This document shows, in pieces, positions 27,623 to 37,202 of a DNA stretch of 64,000 nucleotides. Under the pieces are notes generated by a model. The model saw nothing but the letters and a program-made list of their open reading frames with translations. It was not told the origin of the DNA and searched no databases. This DNA comes from Methylobacillus sp. MM3. Lineage in GTDB: Bacteria; Pseudomonadota; Gammaproteobacteria; Burkholderiales; Methylophilaceae. How positions within the stretch are numbered: position 1 is the first letter of the stretch; each line of letters begins with the position of its first letter. The translations under genes were made by a program, and so were the position numbers. The stretch lies in the NCBI RefSeq assembly GCF_001645185.1, contig NZ_LXTQ01000001.1, positions 744,001 to 808,000 of the forward strand. Reading direction: 5' to 3'.

Positions 27623-27943
27623 ATGGAAATCGCATTACTCGTAACACTCGCTATCATCGCCTGGCTCTGGCTGGATGGCATCAAGGCGCGTGAAATCGCA
27701 GTCAAGGCCGGCCAGGAAGCTGCCGAGAAATCCGGATTGCAGTTTCTCGACGAAACCGTAGGCATGATCAGGCTTCGTGCCGGACGCGACGGTGCCGGAC
27801 GCATGCAGCTCAAGCGCACGTATGGCTTCGAGGTCAGCGACACCGGCATCGAACGCCTTGATTGCAGCATCACCCTGCTTGGCAAACGGGTCGAAGCCAT
27901 CGACATTCCGCCGCACCTGGACAACGTTGTCCGGCTGTATTAA
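27623..27943 (+). CDS. DUF3301 family small membrane protein
   Basis: A 106-residue protein with one N-terminal membrane helix (LLVTLAIIAWLWLDGIKA) and a soluble domain containing KSGLQFLDETVGMIRLR and L-RTYGFEVS-TG-ERL-C-ITLLG. This matches the DUF3301 family, whose function is unknown. It starts 4 bases after pilU and is 19 bases ahead of gluQ, so it is probably cotranscribed with them. Confidence 0.85.
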   Translation: MEIALLVTLAIIAWLWLDGIKAREIAVKAGQEAAEKSGLQFLDETVGMIRLRAGRDGAGRMQLKRTYGFEVSDTGIERLDCSITLLGKRVEAIDIPPHLDNVVRLY

Positions 27944-27962
27944 TCCGAACTCCGCACTTTGA

Positions 27963-28895
27963 ATGGCAAACGCACCTTACCGTGGCCGTTTCGCCCCTTC
28001 CCCTACCGGCCCCTTGCACTTCGGCTCGCTGGTCGCGGCCCTTGGCAGTTATCTTGAAGCAAAATGCCACAATGGCACCTGGCTGGTTCGCATGGAGGAT
28101 ATCGATCCGCCACGCGAAATGCCCGGGGCCGCGGATGCCATACTCCGAACGCTGGAAGCCTATGGATTCGAATGGGATGGGCCGGTGCTTTACCAAAGCC
28201 TGCGTAGCGGGCTCTATGATGCAGCACTAACAAAACTCAGGAACGACGGTCTGCTCTACCCTTGCGCCTGCACGCGCAAGGAAATCATGGATTTCGCAAT
28301 GCCGGGGGTCGACGGCCCCATTTATCCCGGTACCTGTCGCGATGGATTGCCGCCAGACCGTGTGCCGCGCGCCTGGCGGGTTCGGGTCGATGCAGCTGAA
28401 ATCATATTCGAAGATGCGATACAAGGAACCATGCGACAGAACCTCGCCCGGGATATCGGCGACTTCGTATTGAAACGCGCTGACGGTTTTTTTGCCTATC
28501 AACTGGCGGTAGTGATAGACGACGCAGCGCAAGGCATCACGCACGTAGTGCGCGGCTCCGATCTGCTGGACTCCACGCCGCGCCAGATTTATCTGCAACA
28601 GCGGCTGGATTTACCCACGCCGAGCTATGCCCATCTGCCAGTCGCAACAAACATCGCCGGAGAAAAACTCAGCAAGCAGACATTGGCTCGGCCGCTCGAA
28701 CTGGCGCAACCGGTCTCTGCCCTATGGCAAGCATTGGATTTTCTGGGTCAGCAACCGCCTCAGGCACTTGCGGGGGAAAACCTGGCAGAGCTATGGAAAT
28801 GGGCCGTTGCGCATTGGCATATCGAGCACATCCCTAAACAACGGGCAATCGTGGCACAAGATGCGTCGCATGTCTCGGCCACGACCAAACCCTGA
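27963..28895 (+). CDS. gluQ: Glutamyl-Q tRNA(Asp) synthetase
   Basis: A 310-residue truncated glutamyl-tRNA synthetase paralogue that attaches glutamate to queuosine in tRNA(Asp). The HIGH-type signature is RFAPSPTGPLHFGSL at 8-22. The KMSKS-type loop is GEKLSKQT. Cysteines of the zinc-binding knuckle are seen in YPCACTRKEI and YPGTCR. The anticodon-binding domain of GluRS is absent, as expected at this length. Confidence 0.95.
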   Translation: MANAPYRGRFAPSPTGPLHFGSLVAALGSYLEAKCHNGTWLVRMEDIDPPREMPGAADAILRTLEAYGFEWDGPVLYQSLRSGLYDAALTKLRNDGLLYPCACTRKEIMDFAMPGVDGPIYPGTCRDGLPPDRVPRAWRVRVDAAEIIFEDAIQGTMRQNLARDIGDFVLKRADGFFAYQLAVVIDDAAQGITHVVRGSDLLDSTPRQIYLQQRLDLPTPSYAHLPVATNIAGEKLSKQTLARPLELAQPVSALWQALDFLGQQPPQALAGENLAELWKWAVAHWHIEHIPKQRAIVAQDASHVSATTKP

Positions 28896-28990
28896 TGCCG
28901 CAATCCCCCATGCCACGGAACCAACGGGCTTCTCTTCTGGTCGCAAGAGTTTGATAATATGCGCCCTTTAGCCCCCATTCCGAGTCTCCA

Positions 28991-29869
28991 ATGTCAATAA
29001 CCGACTCCACCTTGTCCCGCTTCATTTTCGAACACGCCCCAATACGGGGCGAATTCACCCATGTCGGCGAAGCCTGGCGAACCATGCTGGCCCAGCACAA
29101 TTACCCTCCCGTATTGAAAGGCCTGCTGGGCGAACTGGTAGCGGCGAGCGCGCTGCTGGCGGCGACCCTCAAGCTGAGGGGCTCGCTGATCCTGCAAATC
29201 CAGGGCAATGGCCCGATTTCCCTGCTGGTGGTGGAATGCACCGGCGACCTGAAAATGCGCGCGACCGCAAAATGGAAAGGCGATCTGCCGCACACCCGGC
29301 TGGCAGATCTGATCGGCGAGGGCAGCTTCGTCATTACGCTGGACCCCAAGGACGGCAATCAGACCTATCAGGGCATTGTGCCGCTGGAAGGCGATAGCGT
29401 CGCAGAAGTGCTTCAGAACTACATGATGCGCTCCGAACAGCTTGAAACGCGGCTGTGGCTGGCTGCGGACAGCACCTGCGTAGGCGGCATGCTGTTGCAG
29501 AAAATGCCCGAGCAGGAAGCTCGTGACGATGACGCGTGGAACCGCGCAGGTCAACTGGCGGCGACGCTGACTCCAAATGAATTGCTCGAATTACCCGCGC
29601 CGGAGATTCTGCACCGCCTGTTCCATGAGGAAGACATCCGATTGTTCGAAGCACAGGAAGTACGCTTCGAATGCACCTGTTCGCGGGATAGTGTCACCGG
29701 CATGCTGCGCATGCTGGGGCATGATGAAATCCGCAGCATAGTCGAAGAACATGGCCGCGTCGAAGTACATTGCGAATTTTGCAACCAACGCTATGAATTC
29801 GATCCGGTGGATGCGGAGCAGGTTTTCGTCACCACGATCAAGGTGCCGGGCAGCGAAGCCAAGCACTAA
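28991..29869 (+). CDS. hslO: Redox-regulated chaperone Hsp33
   Basis: A 292-residue Hsp33. The four zinc/redox cysteines lie near the C-terminus as C-x-C (FECTCSRD) and C-x2-C (HCEFCNQRYEF). The N-terminal chaperone domain shows RGEFTHVGEAW and the QIQGNGPISLLVVE strand. It is activated by oxidation together with unfolding and holds aggregating proteins in the cytoplasm. Its stop overlaps that of the convergent GGDEF-EAL gene by 4 bases. Confidence 0.96.
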   Translation: MSITDSTLSRFIFEHAPIRGEFTHVGEAWRTMLAQHNYPPVLKGLLGELVAASALLAATLKLRGSLILQIQGNGPISLLVVECTGDLKMRATAKWKGDLPHTRLADLIGEGSFVITLDPKDGNQTYQGIVPLEGDSVAEVLQNYMMRSEQLETRLWLAADSTCVGGMLLQKMPEQEARDDDAWNRAGQLAATLTPNELLELPAPEILHRLFHEEDIRLFEAQEVRFECTCSRDSVTGMLRMLGHDEIRSIVEEHGRVEVHCEFCNQRYEFDPVDAEQVFVTTIKVPGSEAKH

Positions 29870-32037
29870 CCTCTACTTCCCACCATTCCTTCCAGCACTT
29901 CAGCCGTCACCGGGCGGCTGAAAAAATACCCCTGGAATTCGTCGCAGCCTATGCTGCGCAGATAGTCGTACTGATACTGCGTCTCGACCCCTTCCGCAAT
30001 CACCTTCAAGCCCAGGCTTTGTCCCAGCGCCACGATGGCACGCAATATCGCCAGATTTGCCGGCTCGGCCTCCAGATCGTCGACAAAAGCCTTGTCGATC
30101 TTGAGGCGGTCGATAGGAAAGTGCTTCAGGTAGGCCATGCTGGAATAACCGGTGCCGAAATCATCGATGGCGAGACTGACCCCGAGCGCTTTCAGGGCGT
30201 GCAAGGTTTCGATGAATTTTTCGGTGTCGTGCACCAGCATGCTTTCGGTGATCTCCAGCTCCAGGCATTTCGCTTCCAGCCCGGAATCGCGCAACACGGT
30301 TTCCACCATGTTGACGAGACCCGGTTGCCGGAACTGGCGCGGCGAAACATTCACTGCGACCGGCACCGGATATCCGAATTTTTCTCTCAATTCGCGCGCC
30401 TGGCGGCAAGCGGTAAAGAGCACCCAATAACCGATTTCCTCGATCATTCCGGTTTCTTCTGCAACGGGGATAAAGCTTCCTGGCGAAACCATCTCCTCGC
30501 CCTCCGGCTGCCATCGGATCAAGGCCTCCACACCGCAGATGCGACCGCTCGCGATATCGATCTGAGGCTGATAATACAGCCGGAATTCCTCGTTTTCGAG
30601 AGCGCGGCGCAGACGATACTCGATATCCAGACGCTCCAGCAGCGCGGCATTCAGTTCGCGCGTATAAAACTGGAAATTGTTGCGTCCGGCGTGCTTGGCC
30701 TTGTACATCGCCGAATCCGCGCTCTTGAGAAGTGTGTTGTAATTGTTGCCGTCGTCCGGGTAAATGCTGACACCGATACTGCACGATACCGTGTAATCCC
30801 AGCTATTAATGACAAATGGCTGCGCGATTGACGCCAATACGCGTTGCATGCTCTGCGCCACATCTTCGACCCGATTGAGCCCCGTGATCAACAAGACGAA
30901 TTCATCCCCGCCCAGCCGCACGACGGTATCCGACTCGCGCACGCAATCCGCGAGACGTGCTGACATGGCCACCAGCAACTCATCGCCGATATGGTGCCCC
31001 ATGCTGTCGTTGATCATCTTGAATTGATCCAGATCGACGAATGCCACCGCCACTTTGGAGTGATAGCGGTCGGCAAAACTCATGCACTGCTGCAGGCGAT
31101 CCGACAACAGGGTTCGATTCGGCAAGCCGGTCAGGCTATCATGCGTCGCCTGGTATTCGATCTGCCGCTCGTAACTCTTGCGCTCGGTGATGTCTTCCAC
31201 CGTGCCTTCGTAAAACAACAGGTTGCCGTCCGCATCGCGCACTTCGCGCGCGTTCTCGGTAATCCAGATGACATCGCCATTCTTGCGATACACCTGCGCT
31301 TCGAAATGCTGCACCCGGCCCTGCGCCTGCATCAGGCTCACAAACTCCTGCCGCTTCCCCGGATCGACATACAATTGCTTCTGGATATCGGAAATGCCCT
31401 CAACCAGATCCTGGGTCGATTCGTAACCGTAGATCCGTGCCAGCGCGGGATTGAAATTCAGGTATCTCCCGGAGGGTGTCGTCTGGTAAATGCCTTCGAT
31501 GGCATTCTCAAAAATCGAGCGGTAGCGTTCCTCGGCTTCACGCGCCGCTTCTTCGCTCCGTTTGCGCAAGGTGATGTCCTGGATAAAACCTTCCAACGCC
31601 TCAACTTCGCCCGCCTCGTTATACAACGGCATACCGCGCTCAAGCACCCAGCGCACCCCGCCGTCGGCGTGCATGATCCGGTACTCCGCTTCAAAAACCT
31701 CGCCTGCATTCGCCGACTCGATGAATCGCGCGCGCACCCATTCCCGATCGGCCTTGAAAGTGACCTGCTCGTAAGAAATACGATTGTTGTAGAGCATGTC
31801 CCCGGGCTCGTAACCTGTCAGCGCCCGGCAACCCTGGCTGATGAAAATCATCGTCCAGTTTTCGTCCCACAGACAACAGTAGACCATGCCCTCCAGATTA
31901 TCCAGCAGCGAATCCAGCATACGCTCGCGGTCTTCCAGCAATGCGCGCAGGTTGGCGCTCAACTTGATATTCGGCGCAAGCGGTAGCACATGCCTCTCCA
32001 ATTCGAGCATGGGAAATTCGGTGCCGGGACTGTTCAT
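29866..32037 (-). CDS. PAS-PAS-GGDEF-EAL c-di-GMP enzyme
   Basis: A 723-residue soluble protein. Two PAS/PAC units are at about 45-157 and 170-287 (each ends with a G-x-[VI]-x-DIT-RK PAC signature). The diguanylate cyclase domain has intact GGDEF at 376-380. The phosphodiesterase domain has intact EAL at 504-506 and the supporting motifs ELEITES, AIDDFGTGYSSM, K-D-KID and EGVET. Both halves keep their catalytic residues, so it could make and break c-di-GMP. In many such proteins GGDEF regulates an active EAL. No signal peptide or membrane helix. The input to the PAS domains is unknown. It stands alone. Confidence 0.95.
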   Translation of the reverse strand: MNSPGTEFPMLELERHVLPLAPNIKLSANLRALLEDRERMLDSLLDNLEGMVYCCLWDENWTMIFISQGCRALTGYEPGDMLYNNRISYEQVTFKADREWVRARFIESANAGEVFEAEYRIMHADGGVRWVLERGMPLYNEAGEVEALEGFIQDITLRKRSEEAAREAEERYRSIFENAIEGIYQTTPSGRYLNFNPALARIYGYESTQDLVEGISDIQKQLYVDPGKRQEFVSLMQAQGRVQHFEAQVYRKNGDVIWITENAREVRDADGNLLFYEGTVEDITERKSYERQIEYQATHDSLTGLPNRTLLSDRLQQCMSFADRYHSKVAVAFVDLDQFKMINDSMGHHIGDELLVAMSARLADCVRESDTVVRLGGDEFVLLITGLNRVEDVAQSMQRVLASIAQPFVINSWDYTVSCSIGVSIYPDDGNNYNTLLKSADSAMYKAKHAGRNNFQFYTRELNAALLERLDIEYRLRRALENEEFRLYYQPQIDIASGRICGVEALIRWQPEGEEMVSPGSFIPVAEETGMIEEIGYWVLFTACRQARELREKFGYPVPVAVNVSPRQFRQPGLVNMVETVLRDSGLEAKCLELEITESMLVHDTEKFIETLHALKALGVSLAIDDFGTGYSSMAYLKHFPIDRLKIDKAFVDDLEAEPANLAILRAIVALGQSLGLKVIAEGVETQYQYDYLRSIGCDEFQGYFFSRPVTAEVLEGMVGSRG

Positions 32038-32142
32038 GAGGCATGATCAAGCAGATTTCATGCCGATGATAGTCTTCACAAGAAGGCCGAAAATGGTGGT
32101 ATACGCCATCATGAGGCGTCACCAAAGTGCACACGCACGCAA

Positions 32143-32919
32143 TTAGTGCGAGAGTTGCCTTACACGCTCGAAAAAGCAGATGGCGGATGCGGCAGCGGCA
32201 TTCAGCGATTCGACGCTGCCTGACATGGGGATGGTGACGCGCACGGAGGCCATGCGCTGCAACGCCGGCGAAAGACCGGCGCCCTCGTTGCCGACCAGAA
32301 ACAGCACTGGCCCAGTGAGATCGAGAGCATAAAGCGACTGATCGGCATCGAGGCTGGTTGCGATGGAAATTCCGCCAAACGCCGCCAGCTTTTCAGCCGG
32401 ATCGACGCGCTCTTCGACCGCCATCGCAAAATGCGCCCCCATGCCCGCGCGCAACACCTTGGGCGACCAGGCATCGGCGCAGCCCGGCGTAAGCCAGGCC
32501 ATTTGCGCCCCGGCAGCCGCGGCCGAACGCAGGATGGAGCCGATATTGCCGGGATCCTGGATATCCTCCAGCAGCACACAGAAATCCTGCGTTTCCGGCA
32601 ATCTGGAATGCGGCGTTTCCACCAGCGCCAGAATGCCTACGGGCGTTTCGACCGGGGAAACTTCGGCAAACAGCGCGTCCGACAGCATGATTGTTTGCGG
32701 TGCGATGATGCTTTCAAGCAGGCGGGAACATTCCTCATGCGCGACCCCGCTTTCCGAAACCACCAGCAGCTCCGGCTTGCCGCCAGCCGCCACATATGCC
32801 TCGATCAGATGCACGCCATCCAGCAGTGTGCGCCCCGCCTTGCGGCGCTCCCGAGCGGATTCGGTCAGCTTCTTCAGTTGCTTGTAGGTGGGATTGTCCC
32901 GGGATATGATGTTTTTCAT
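32143..32919 (-). CDS. SpoU/TrmH-family RNA 2'-O-methyltransferase
   Basis: A 258-residue RNA methyltransferase with the three SPOUT motifs: the N-terminal substrate-binding domain, motif 1 LEDIQDPGNIGSILRSA, motif 2 LFLVGNEGAGLS and motif 3 I-IPMSGSVESLNAAAA. It probably 2'-O-methylates a ribose in rRNA or tRNA; the target cannot be read from sequence. I chose the ATG at 32919 (MKNIISRDNPTYKQLKKL), since this class begins there and the eight residues upstream are not typical. Confidence 0.92.
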   Translation of the reverse strand: MKNIISRDNPTYKQLKKLTESARERRKAGRTLLDGVHLIEAYVAAGGKPELLVVSESGVAHEECSRLLESIIAPQTIMLSDALFAEVSPVETPVGILALVETPHSRLPETQDFCVLLEDIQDPGNIGSILRSAAAAGAQMAWLTPGCADAWSPKVLRAGMGAHFAMAVEERVDPAEKLAAFGGISIATSLDADQSLYALDLTGPVLFLVGNEGAGLSPALQRMASVRVTIPMSGSVESLNAAAASAICFFERVRQLSH

Positions 32920-32976
32920 AGAATGCCTGTAGTATCCGGCCATTATAAATTCAAGACCTTCTCAAAGATTGCCCTC

Positions 32977-33699
32977 ATGCAGATTGAACGTATTCTCCAC
33001 TCGCAGGGCTTCGGCGCGCGCAAACTGTGCCGCATCCTGGTCCGCCATCACGAAGTGACCGTCAACGGCGAGCCGTGCGACGACCCATTCGCGGATTTCA
33101 GCACGGATAACCTGCGCTTTACCGTCAAGGGAGAGCCGTGGGAATACCGCGAAAAAGCCCACCTGATGCTGAACAAGCCCGCCGGTTACGAATGCTCGCT
33201 GAAGCCGGCCCATCATCCAGGCGTGCACGCCCTGTTGCCGATGCCATTGCGCGAGCGCGGCGTACAGAATATCGGCCGTCTCGACGAAGACACCACCGGC
33301 CTGCTGCTGTTTTCCGACGACGGCCAGTTCATTCATCGCATGGGCTCGCCCAAATGGAAAGTACCGAAGGTGTACGAAGTCACCCTGAAGCATGCCGCAG
33401 ATGAAAAGCTCGTTGCCGCCTTGCTGCAAGGCGTGCAGCTTAACGACGAACCGGCCCCCATCGCCGCGCTGGGCTGCGAAGCGATCTCGGAAAGGCTGCT
33501 GCACCTCACCCTGGGCGAAGGCAAATACCATCAGGTAAAGCGGATGGTAGCGGCAGCCGGCAATCGGGTTGAGGCGCTGAAACGCATCGCCATCGGCCGC
33601 CTCGCCTTGCCGAAAGATCTGCCCGAGGGCCAATGGCGCTGGCTGAGCCCGGCTGACCTCGAAGCCCTGCTGCCGACCCGGGAAGCCGCGACAAAATGA
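32977..33699 (+). CDS. rsuA: RsuA-family pseudouridine synthase
   Basis: A 240-residue protein with an N-terminal S4 RNA-binding domain (ERILHSQGFGARKLCRILV-VTVNGEPC) and a pseudouridine synthase domain with the catalytic aspartate in NIGRLDEDTTGLLLFSDDG, plus KYHQVKRM and the LP-GQWR-L end. The length and the KVPKVYEV segment fit RsuA, which modifies 16S rRNA. The ATG at 32977 is 57 bases from the divergent methyltransferase start. The final codons overlap the next gene by 4 bases. Confidence 0.9.
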   Translation: MQIERILHSQGFGARKLCRILVRHHEVTVNGEPCDDPFADFSTDNLRFTVKGEPWEYREKAHLMLNKPAGYECSLKPAHHPGVHALLPMPLRERGVQNIGRLDEDTTGLLLFSDDGQFIHRMGSPKWKVPKVYEVTLKHAADEKLVAALLQGVQLNDEPAPIAALGCEAISERLLHLTLGEGKYHQVKRMVAAAGNRVEALKRIAIGRLALPKDLPEGQWRWLSPADLEALLPTREAATK

Positions 33700-34103
33700 T
33701 GCCAATCGTCGTGCCCTTTTATGCCGCGTTGCTGGCGCTCTTGTTTGTCGCGCTGAGCATACGCGTCATCAAAGCACGACGCCAGGAAAGGGTCGCCATC
33801 GGCGACGGCGGTAATCTCCGCCTGCGCCGCATCATCGGCGTACATAACAATTTCGCGCAGTACGTGCCGCTGGCCTTGCTGCTGCTGACGTTTGTCGAAT
33901 TGACGGCAGCACCGCTCCTGCTGGTACACATCCTTTGCCTGTTACTGCTGATCGGCCGATGCATCCATGCCTACGGCGTGAGCCATGCAAGCGAGAACTT
34001 CAGATTTCGCGCCCTGGGCATGCACCTGACTTTTGCCAGCATTGCACTCGCGGCGCTTTATCTGCTGTTTTCAACCTTGATGCGTCTTGTCATTGCCGGT
34101 TAG
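33696..34103 (+). CDS. MAPEG-family integral membrane protein
   Basis: A 135-residue protein with about four hydrophobic helices. It has the MAPEG family pattern: R-x6-GDGG-x3-LRRIIGVHNNFAQYVPLALLLL in the first loop and GRCIHAYGVS before helix 3. MAPEG proteins include glutathione-dependent membrane transferases; the bacterial members of this type have no defined role. Its ATG overlaps the rsuA stop (ATGA). Confidence 0.88.
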   Translation: MMPIVVPFYAALLALLFVALSIRVIKARRQERVAIGDGGNLRLRRIIGVHNNFAQYVPLALLLLTFVELTAAPLLLVHILCLLLLIGRCIHAYGVSHASENFRFRALGMHLTFASIALAALYLLFSTLMRLVIAG

Positions 34104-34171
34104 AGCAATCGCAACGCCGTCGCTTATGTCCACTTTCCCCAGAAATCGCTGGCTATTCGAGTCAGTCTGCG

Positions 34172-34177
34172 TATAAT
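34172..34177 (+). promoter_or_regulatory. Perfect -10 hexamer upstream of rhlE
   Basis: TATAAT lies 127 bases before the rhlE start. No good -35 hexamer is seen at 16-18 bases; the closest is CTGGCT. If used, it gives a leader of about 120 bases. Confidence 0.35.
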
Positions 34178-34304
34178 CCGCGGCTACCGTGCGTGCTACC
34201 AATCAACGCACCGGTCATTTTCTCATCCGGTCTTCGACCATATAACTCGTCTGCCTCGATTGGTGCCCTCAACGTGAGTGGCAGGCCGTCGCAGGAGTTT
34301 TACC

Positions 34305-35765
34305 TTGTCTACTGAAATTCTTTTTGCCGACCTCGGTCTGGCACAACCGCTGCTGCGCGCGATTGCCGACGCCGGCTATACCAAACCCACCCCGGTGCAG
34401 GCGCAAGCCATTCCGCAAGTACTGAAGGGCGGCGACCTGTTGGCAGGCGCACAAACCGGCACCGGCAAGACCGCCGGCTTCACGCTGCCTATCCTGCATC
34501 TGCTGAGCGAAAAACCGCTGGCCGCCAAGCCCGGCCGTCCGCGCTGCCTGATCCTCGTCCCGACGCGCGAACTCGCGGCCCAGGTCGAGGAATCGGTGCA
34601 AACCTATGGCAAATATCTGCAGCATTCCTCGATGGTGATGTTCGGCGGTGTCGGCATCAACCCCCAGATCACGCGCCTGCGCAAACCGCTGGATATCCTG
34701 GTCGCCACGCCCGGCCGCCTGCTCGACCACGTCGGCCAGAAGACGCTGGATCTTTCGGCCATCGAAATCCTTGTGCTGGACGAAGCCGACCGCATGCTGG
34801 ACATGGGCTTCATCCGCGACATCAAGAAAATTCTTGCGCTGCTGCCGAAGGAACGTCAGAACCTGCTGTTCTCCGCGACCTTCTCTGACGAAATCAAGGC
34901 GCTGGCCGACGGCCTGCTGCATAACCCCGGCTTCGTCGAAGTCGCGCGCCGCAACACGGCTTCGGAACTGGTGGCGCAAACCGTGCACCTGGTGCCGCAA
35001 AGCCACAAGCGCGACCTGATGAGCCACCTGATCCGCCATCACGACTGGAAACAAGTACTGGTCTTTACCCGCACCAAGCATGGCGCCAACCGCCTGGCTG
35101 AAAAACTGGTCAAGGACGGCATTCCCGCCGCCGCGATCCACGGCAACAAGAGCCAGTCGGCGCGCACCAAGGCGCTGGCGCAGTTCAAGGACGGCAGCAT
35201 CCCGGTGCTGGTTGCGACCGACATCGCCGCGCGCGGGCTGGATATCGACCAGTTGCCGCAAGTGGTGAATTTCGAACTGCCCAACGTGCCGGAAGACTAC
35301 GTACACCGCATCGGCCGCACCGGCCGTGCGGGTGCCAGCGGCGCTGCCGTATCGCTGGTTGATCATGAAGAAATCAAGCTGCTGAAGGATATCGAGAAGC
35401 TGATCAAGCGCGATATCCCGAAGATTGCCGTCGAAGGTTTCGAGCCGCCTGCGCGCGCCGAACCGGAAGCGCCGCGTCCGCCGCGTCAGCAACAGCAACG
35501 CCGCCCGCAATCCGCGCAAGGCCAGGGTCGCCCGCAGGGAAACGGCCAGACTCGCAGTGGCAGAGGGCCGGCGCCGGACCGGAATCGTGACGCAAGTGCC
35601 GGTCAAGGGCGCGCGCAAAACGCACGCAACGGTCAGCCGCAAAACGGCCAGCAGCGCCAAGCGCAGAAAGCCAAGCCGCAACAGCACATGTCCGAAGCGG
35701 CGCGCCATCAGGCAATGCCGCAACCGGCGCTGTTTTCACCCAAGCCGGTTTACCGGGGGCGCTAA
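34305..35765 (+). CDS. rhlE: DEAD-box RNA helicase RhlE
   Basis: A 486-residue DEAD-box helicase. The motifs run in order: Q motif ([13 protein letters not shown]), [20 protein letters not shown] ([13 protein letters not shown]), SAT, and helicase C motifs including [10 protein letters not shown] and [10 protein letters not shown]. After about residue 390 a low-complexity tail rich in Gln, Arg, Gly, Asn and Pro follows, typical of RhlE. It acts in ribosome assembly or mRNA turnover. The start is TTG at 34305: AGGAG lies 7 bases upstream and the protein then begins at the usual place. An in-frame GTG at 34278 has no such site. Confidence 0.94.
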   Translation: MSTEILFADLGLAQPLLRAIADAGYTKPTPVQAQAIPQVLKGGDLLAGAQTGTGKTAGFTLPILHLLSEKPLAAKPGRPRCLILVPTRELAAQVEESVQTYGKYLQHSSMVMFGGVGINPQITRLRKPLDILVATPGRLLDHVGQKTLDLSAIEILVLDEADRMLDMGFIRDIKKILALLPKERQNLLFSATFSDEIKALADGLLHNPGFVEVARRNTASELVAQTVHLVPQSHKRDLMSHLIRHHDWKQVLVFTRTKHGANRLAEKLVKDGIPAAAIHGNKSQSARTKALAQFKDGSIPVLVATDIAARGLDIDQLPQVVNFELPNVPEDYVHRIGRTGRAGASGAAVSLVDHEEIKLLKDIEKLIKRDIPKIAVEGFEPPARAEPEAPRPPRQQQQRRPQSAQGQGRPQGNGQTRSGRGPAPDRNRDASAGQGRAQNARNGQPQNGQQRQAQKAKPQQHMSEAARHQAMPQPALFSPKPVYRGR

Positions 35766-35786
35766 CACGCTAGCGGTATAAAAAAG

Positions 35787-35815
35787 AAATGGCCCGGTTC
35801 GGGCCATTTTCTTTT
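35787..35815. terminator. Bidirectional terminator between rhlE and fpr
   Basis: AAATGGCCCG (35787-35796) pairs with CGGGCCATTT (35800-35809) over a 3-base loop. It has an A-rich stretch before it and TTCTTTTCTTT after it, so it serves both convergent genes. Confidence 0.85.
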
Positions 35816-35832
35816 CTTTGCTACCGATTGAA

Positions 35833-36576
35833 TTACCAATAGCTTTCCGTCGTGATATGCCCCGGATCGCGGCGCCGGTGTTTCTTGAATCCACGCCCGA
35901 TCAGGCATTGCGTCACATCCTCCACCATGGCCGGGTTGCCGCACAGCACGAAATGGCTGTCTTCGGCGCGGATGGGGGTGCCCGCCGCCATTTCCAGCGA
36001 GCCGTTCTCGATCGCCTGGGGAATACGCCCCGGCTGCGCGAAAGGCCATGTTTCGCGGCTGATGAAAGGAACAAAGGCAAAGCGCTCAGGATTTGCTGCC
36101 GCAAGCGCGGCGATGCGCTCCTGATAGCTGAGTTCGCTCAGCGTGCGCACCGCATACACCAGCACAACCCGCTCGAAACGCGCCCATAACTTGCCCTCGT
36201 CCAGTATCGCCAGAAACGGCCCGACACCGGTGCCCGTCGCCATGAACCACAGATGTTTCGCCTGCGGGATTTCATCGAGAACCATGAAGCCGTTGGCACG
36301 CGGAGAAACCAGAATGTCATCGCCCGCCTCCAGCTGGATAAGTCGCGGCGTCAACTGCCCTTGAGGAACATGGATGTAATAGATTTCCAGCGGCGTATGT
36401 CTGGGGGGATTGAGCAGCGAATATGGCCGCCCGATGATTTCACCGTCTATTTCCAGCCCGATCTTGACGAACTGGCCGGCCTGGTGAGGCTCGATCGCTG
36501 CATCGATATACAAGGTGTGCAGCTTTTCATTCCATCTTTTGTGATCAACGACTTTCCCGTGAATCCAGGCCGCCAT
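35833..36576 (-). CDS. fpr: Ferredoxin-NADP reductase
   Basis: A 247-residue FAD enzyme of the bacterial Fpr type. The FAD-binding motif is RPYSLLNPP. The NADP-binding motif is ATGTGVGPF. CGNPAMVEDV and the C-terminal aromatic residue (ESYW) complete the family set. It exchanges electrons between NADPH and ferredoxin or flavodoxin, often in oxidative stress. AAGGAAG precedes the ATG. Confidence 0.94.
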   Translation of the reverse strand: MAAWIHGKVVDHKRWNEKLHTLYIDAAIEPHQAGQFVKIGLEIDGEIIGRPYSLLNPPRHTPLEIYYIHVPQGQLTPRLIQLEAGDDILVSPRANGFMVLDEIPQAKHLWFMATGTGVGPFLAILDEGKLWARFERVVLVYAVRTLSELSYQERIAALAAANPERFAFVPFISRETWPFAQPGRIPQAIENGSLEMAAGTPIRAEDSHFVLCGNPAMVEDVTQCLIGRGFKKHRRRDPGHITTESYW

Positions 36577-36609
36577 GCTCTTCCTTTCCGTTACGTCCAG
36601 TGATCTTGC

Positions 36610-36644
36610 AAAACGCGCGTAGGCATAATGATATTACGCGTTTT
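36610..36644. repeat. Imperfect inverted repeat between fpr and the 36715 gene
   Basis: AAAACGCG-C-GTA (36610-36621) is the inverse of TACGCGTTTT (36635-36644) apart from one extra base; 13 AT-rich bases lie between. It is 34 bases upstream of fpr and 70 bases upstream of the plus-strand gene, so it could be an operator for either. Confidence 0.4.
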
Positions 36645-36714
36645 CAAGGCAGAACTTGCGACAACCAGACAGGTCGTAAAGTAATCACATATCCTTAACT
36701 CAAGGAGAATCATC

Positions 36715-37068
36715 ATGCCAAGAGGAGTCAGCCCCAAGCGAGAACGTGAATACAAGAAACTGGAACACAAGTTCGAGAAGGAACATCGTTACCCGGGCCG
36801 CGAAGAAGAAGTCGCGGCACGTATCGTCAACAAGCAACGCAAGATGTATGGCGAGACCAAGGATGAAAAGGAGAAGGATGCACGCGGCCAATCGCCGGAT
36901 CGCAACCTCCCCTTGCCTGACTTCCAGAAACTGACCATCCGTCAGGTGGAGCGGCAGATGGAGTCCCTTTCCGCCGCCCAATTGCGGAAAATTCGCGCTT
37001 ATGAATTGAAACACAAGCACCGAAAGGGCTTGCTGACCAGCATCGACCGCAAGCTGTCGGCGCATTAA
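36715..37068 (+). CDS. Small highly charged conserved protein
   Basis: A 117-residue protein, very rich in Lys, Arg and Glu, without signal peptide or membrane segment. The first half (MPRGVSPKRE-YKKLEHKFE-GR-EEVAARIVNKQRKMYGET) resembles a family of small bacterial proteins with the AARIVNK-R motif, sometimes labelled plasmid stabilisation proteins without evidence. The second half (LTIRQVERQMESLSAAQLRKI-AYE-KHKHRKGLLTSIDRKL) looks like a helix-extension-helix fold of the kind found in nucleic-acid-associated proteins. AAGGAG precedes the ATG. Its neighbours are stress-like genes. Function unknown. Confidence 0.75.
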   Translation: MPRGVSPKREREYKKLEHKFEKEHRYPGREEEVAARIVNKQRKMYGETKDEKEKDARGQSPDRNLPLPDFQKLTIRQVERQMESLSAAQLRKIRAYELKHKHRKGLLTSIDRKLSAH

Positions 37069-37136
37069 GCACTTGTCAGACCGTCTCAAACATAGTGTTG
37101 CAGGGCAACGAACTGCGTTATCCGCCCGTATTTGTA

Positions 37137-37165
37137 AAAACGGCCTGGACATTCCAGGCCGTTTT
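37137..37165. terminator. Bidirectional terminator
   Basis: AAAACGGCCTGG (37137-37148) pairs with CCAGGCCGTTTT (37154-37165) over a 5-base loop. It serves the 36715 gene on the plus strand and the small KGG-like gene on the minus strand. Confidence 0.85.
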
Positions 37166-37202
37166 ACCGCCTACCCTCCGGCATGCGGCTTGTTACGAAA
37201 CG

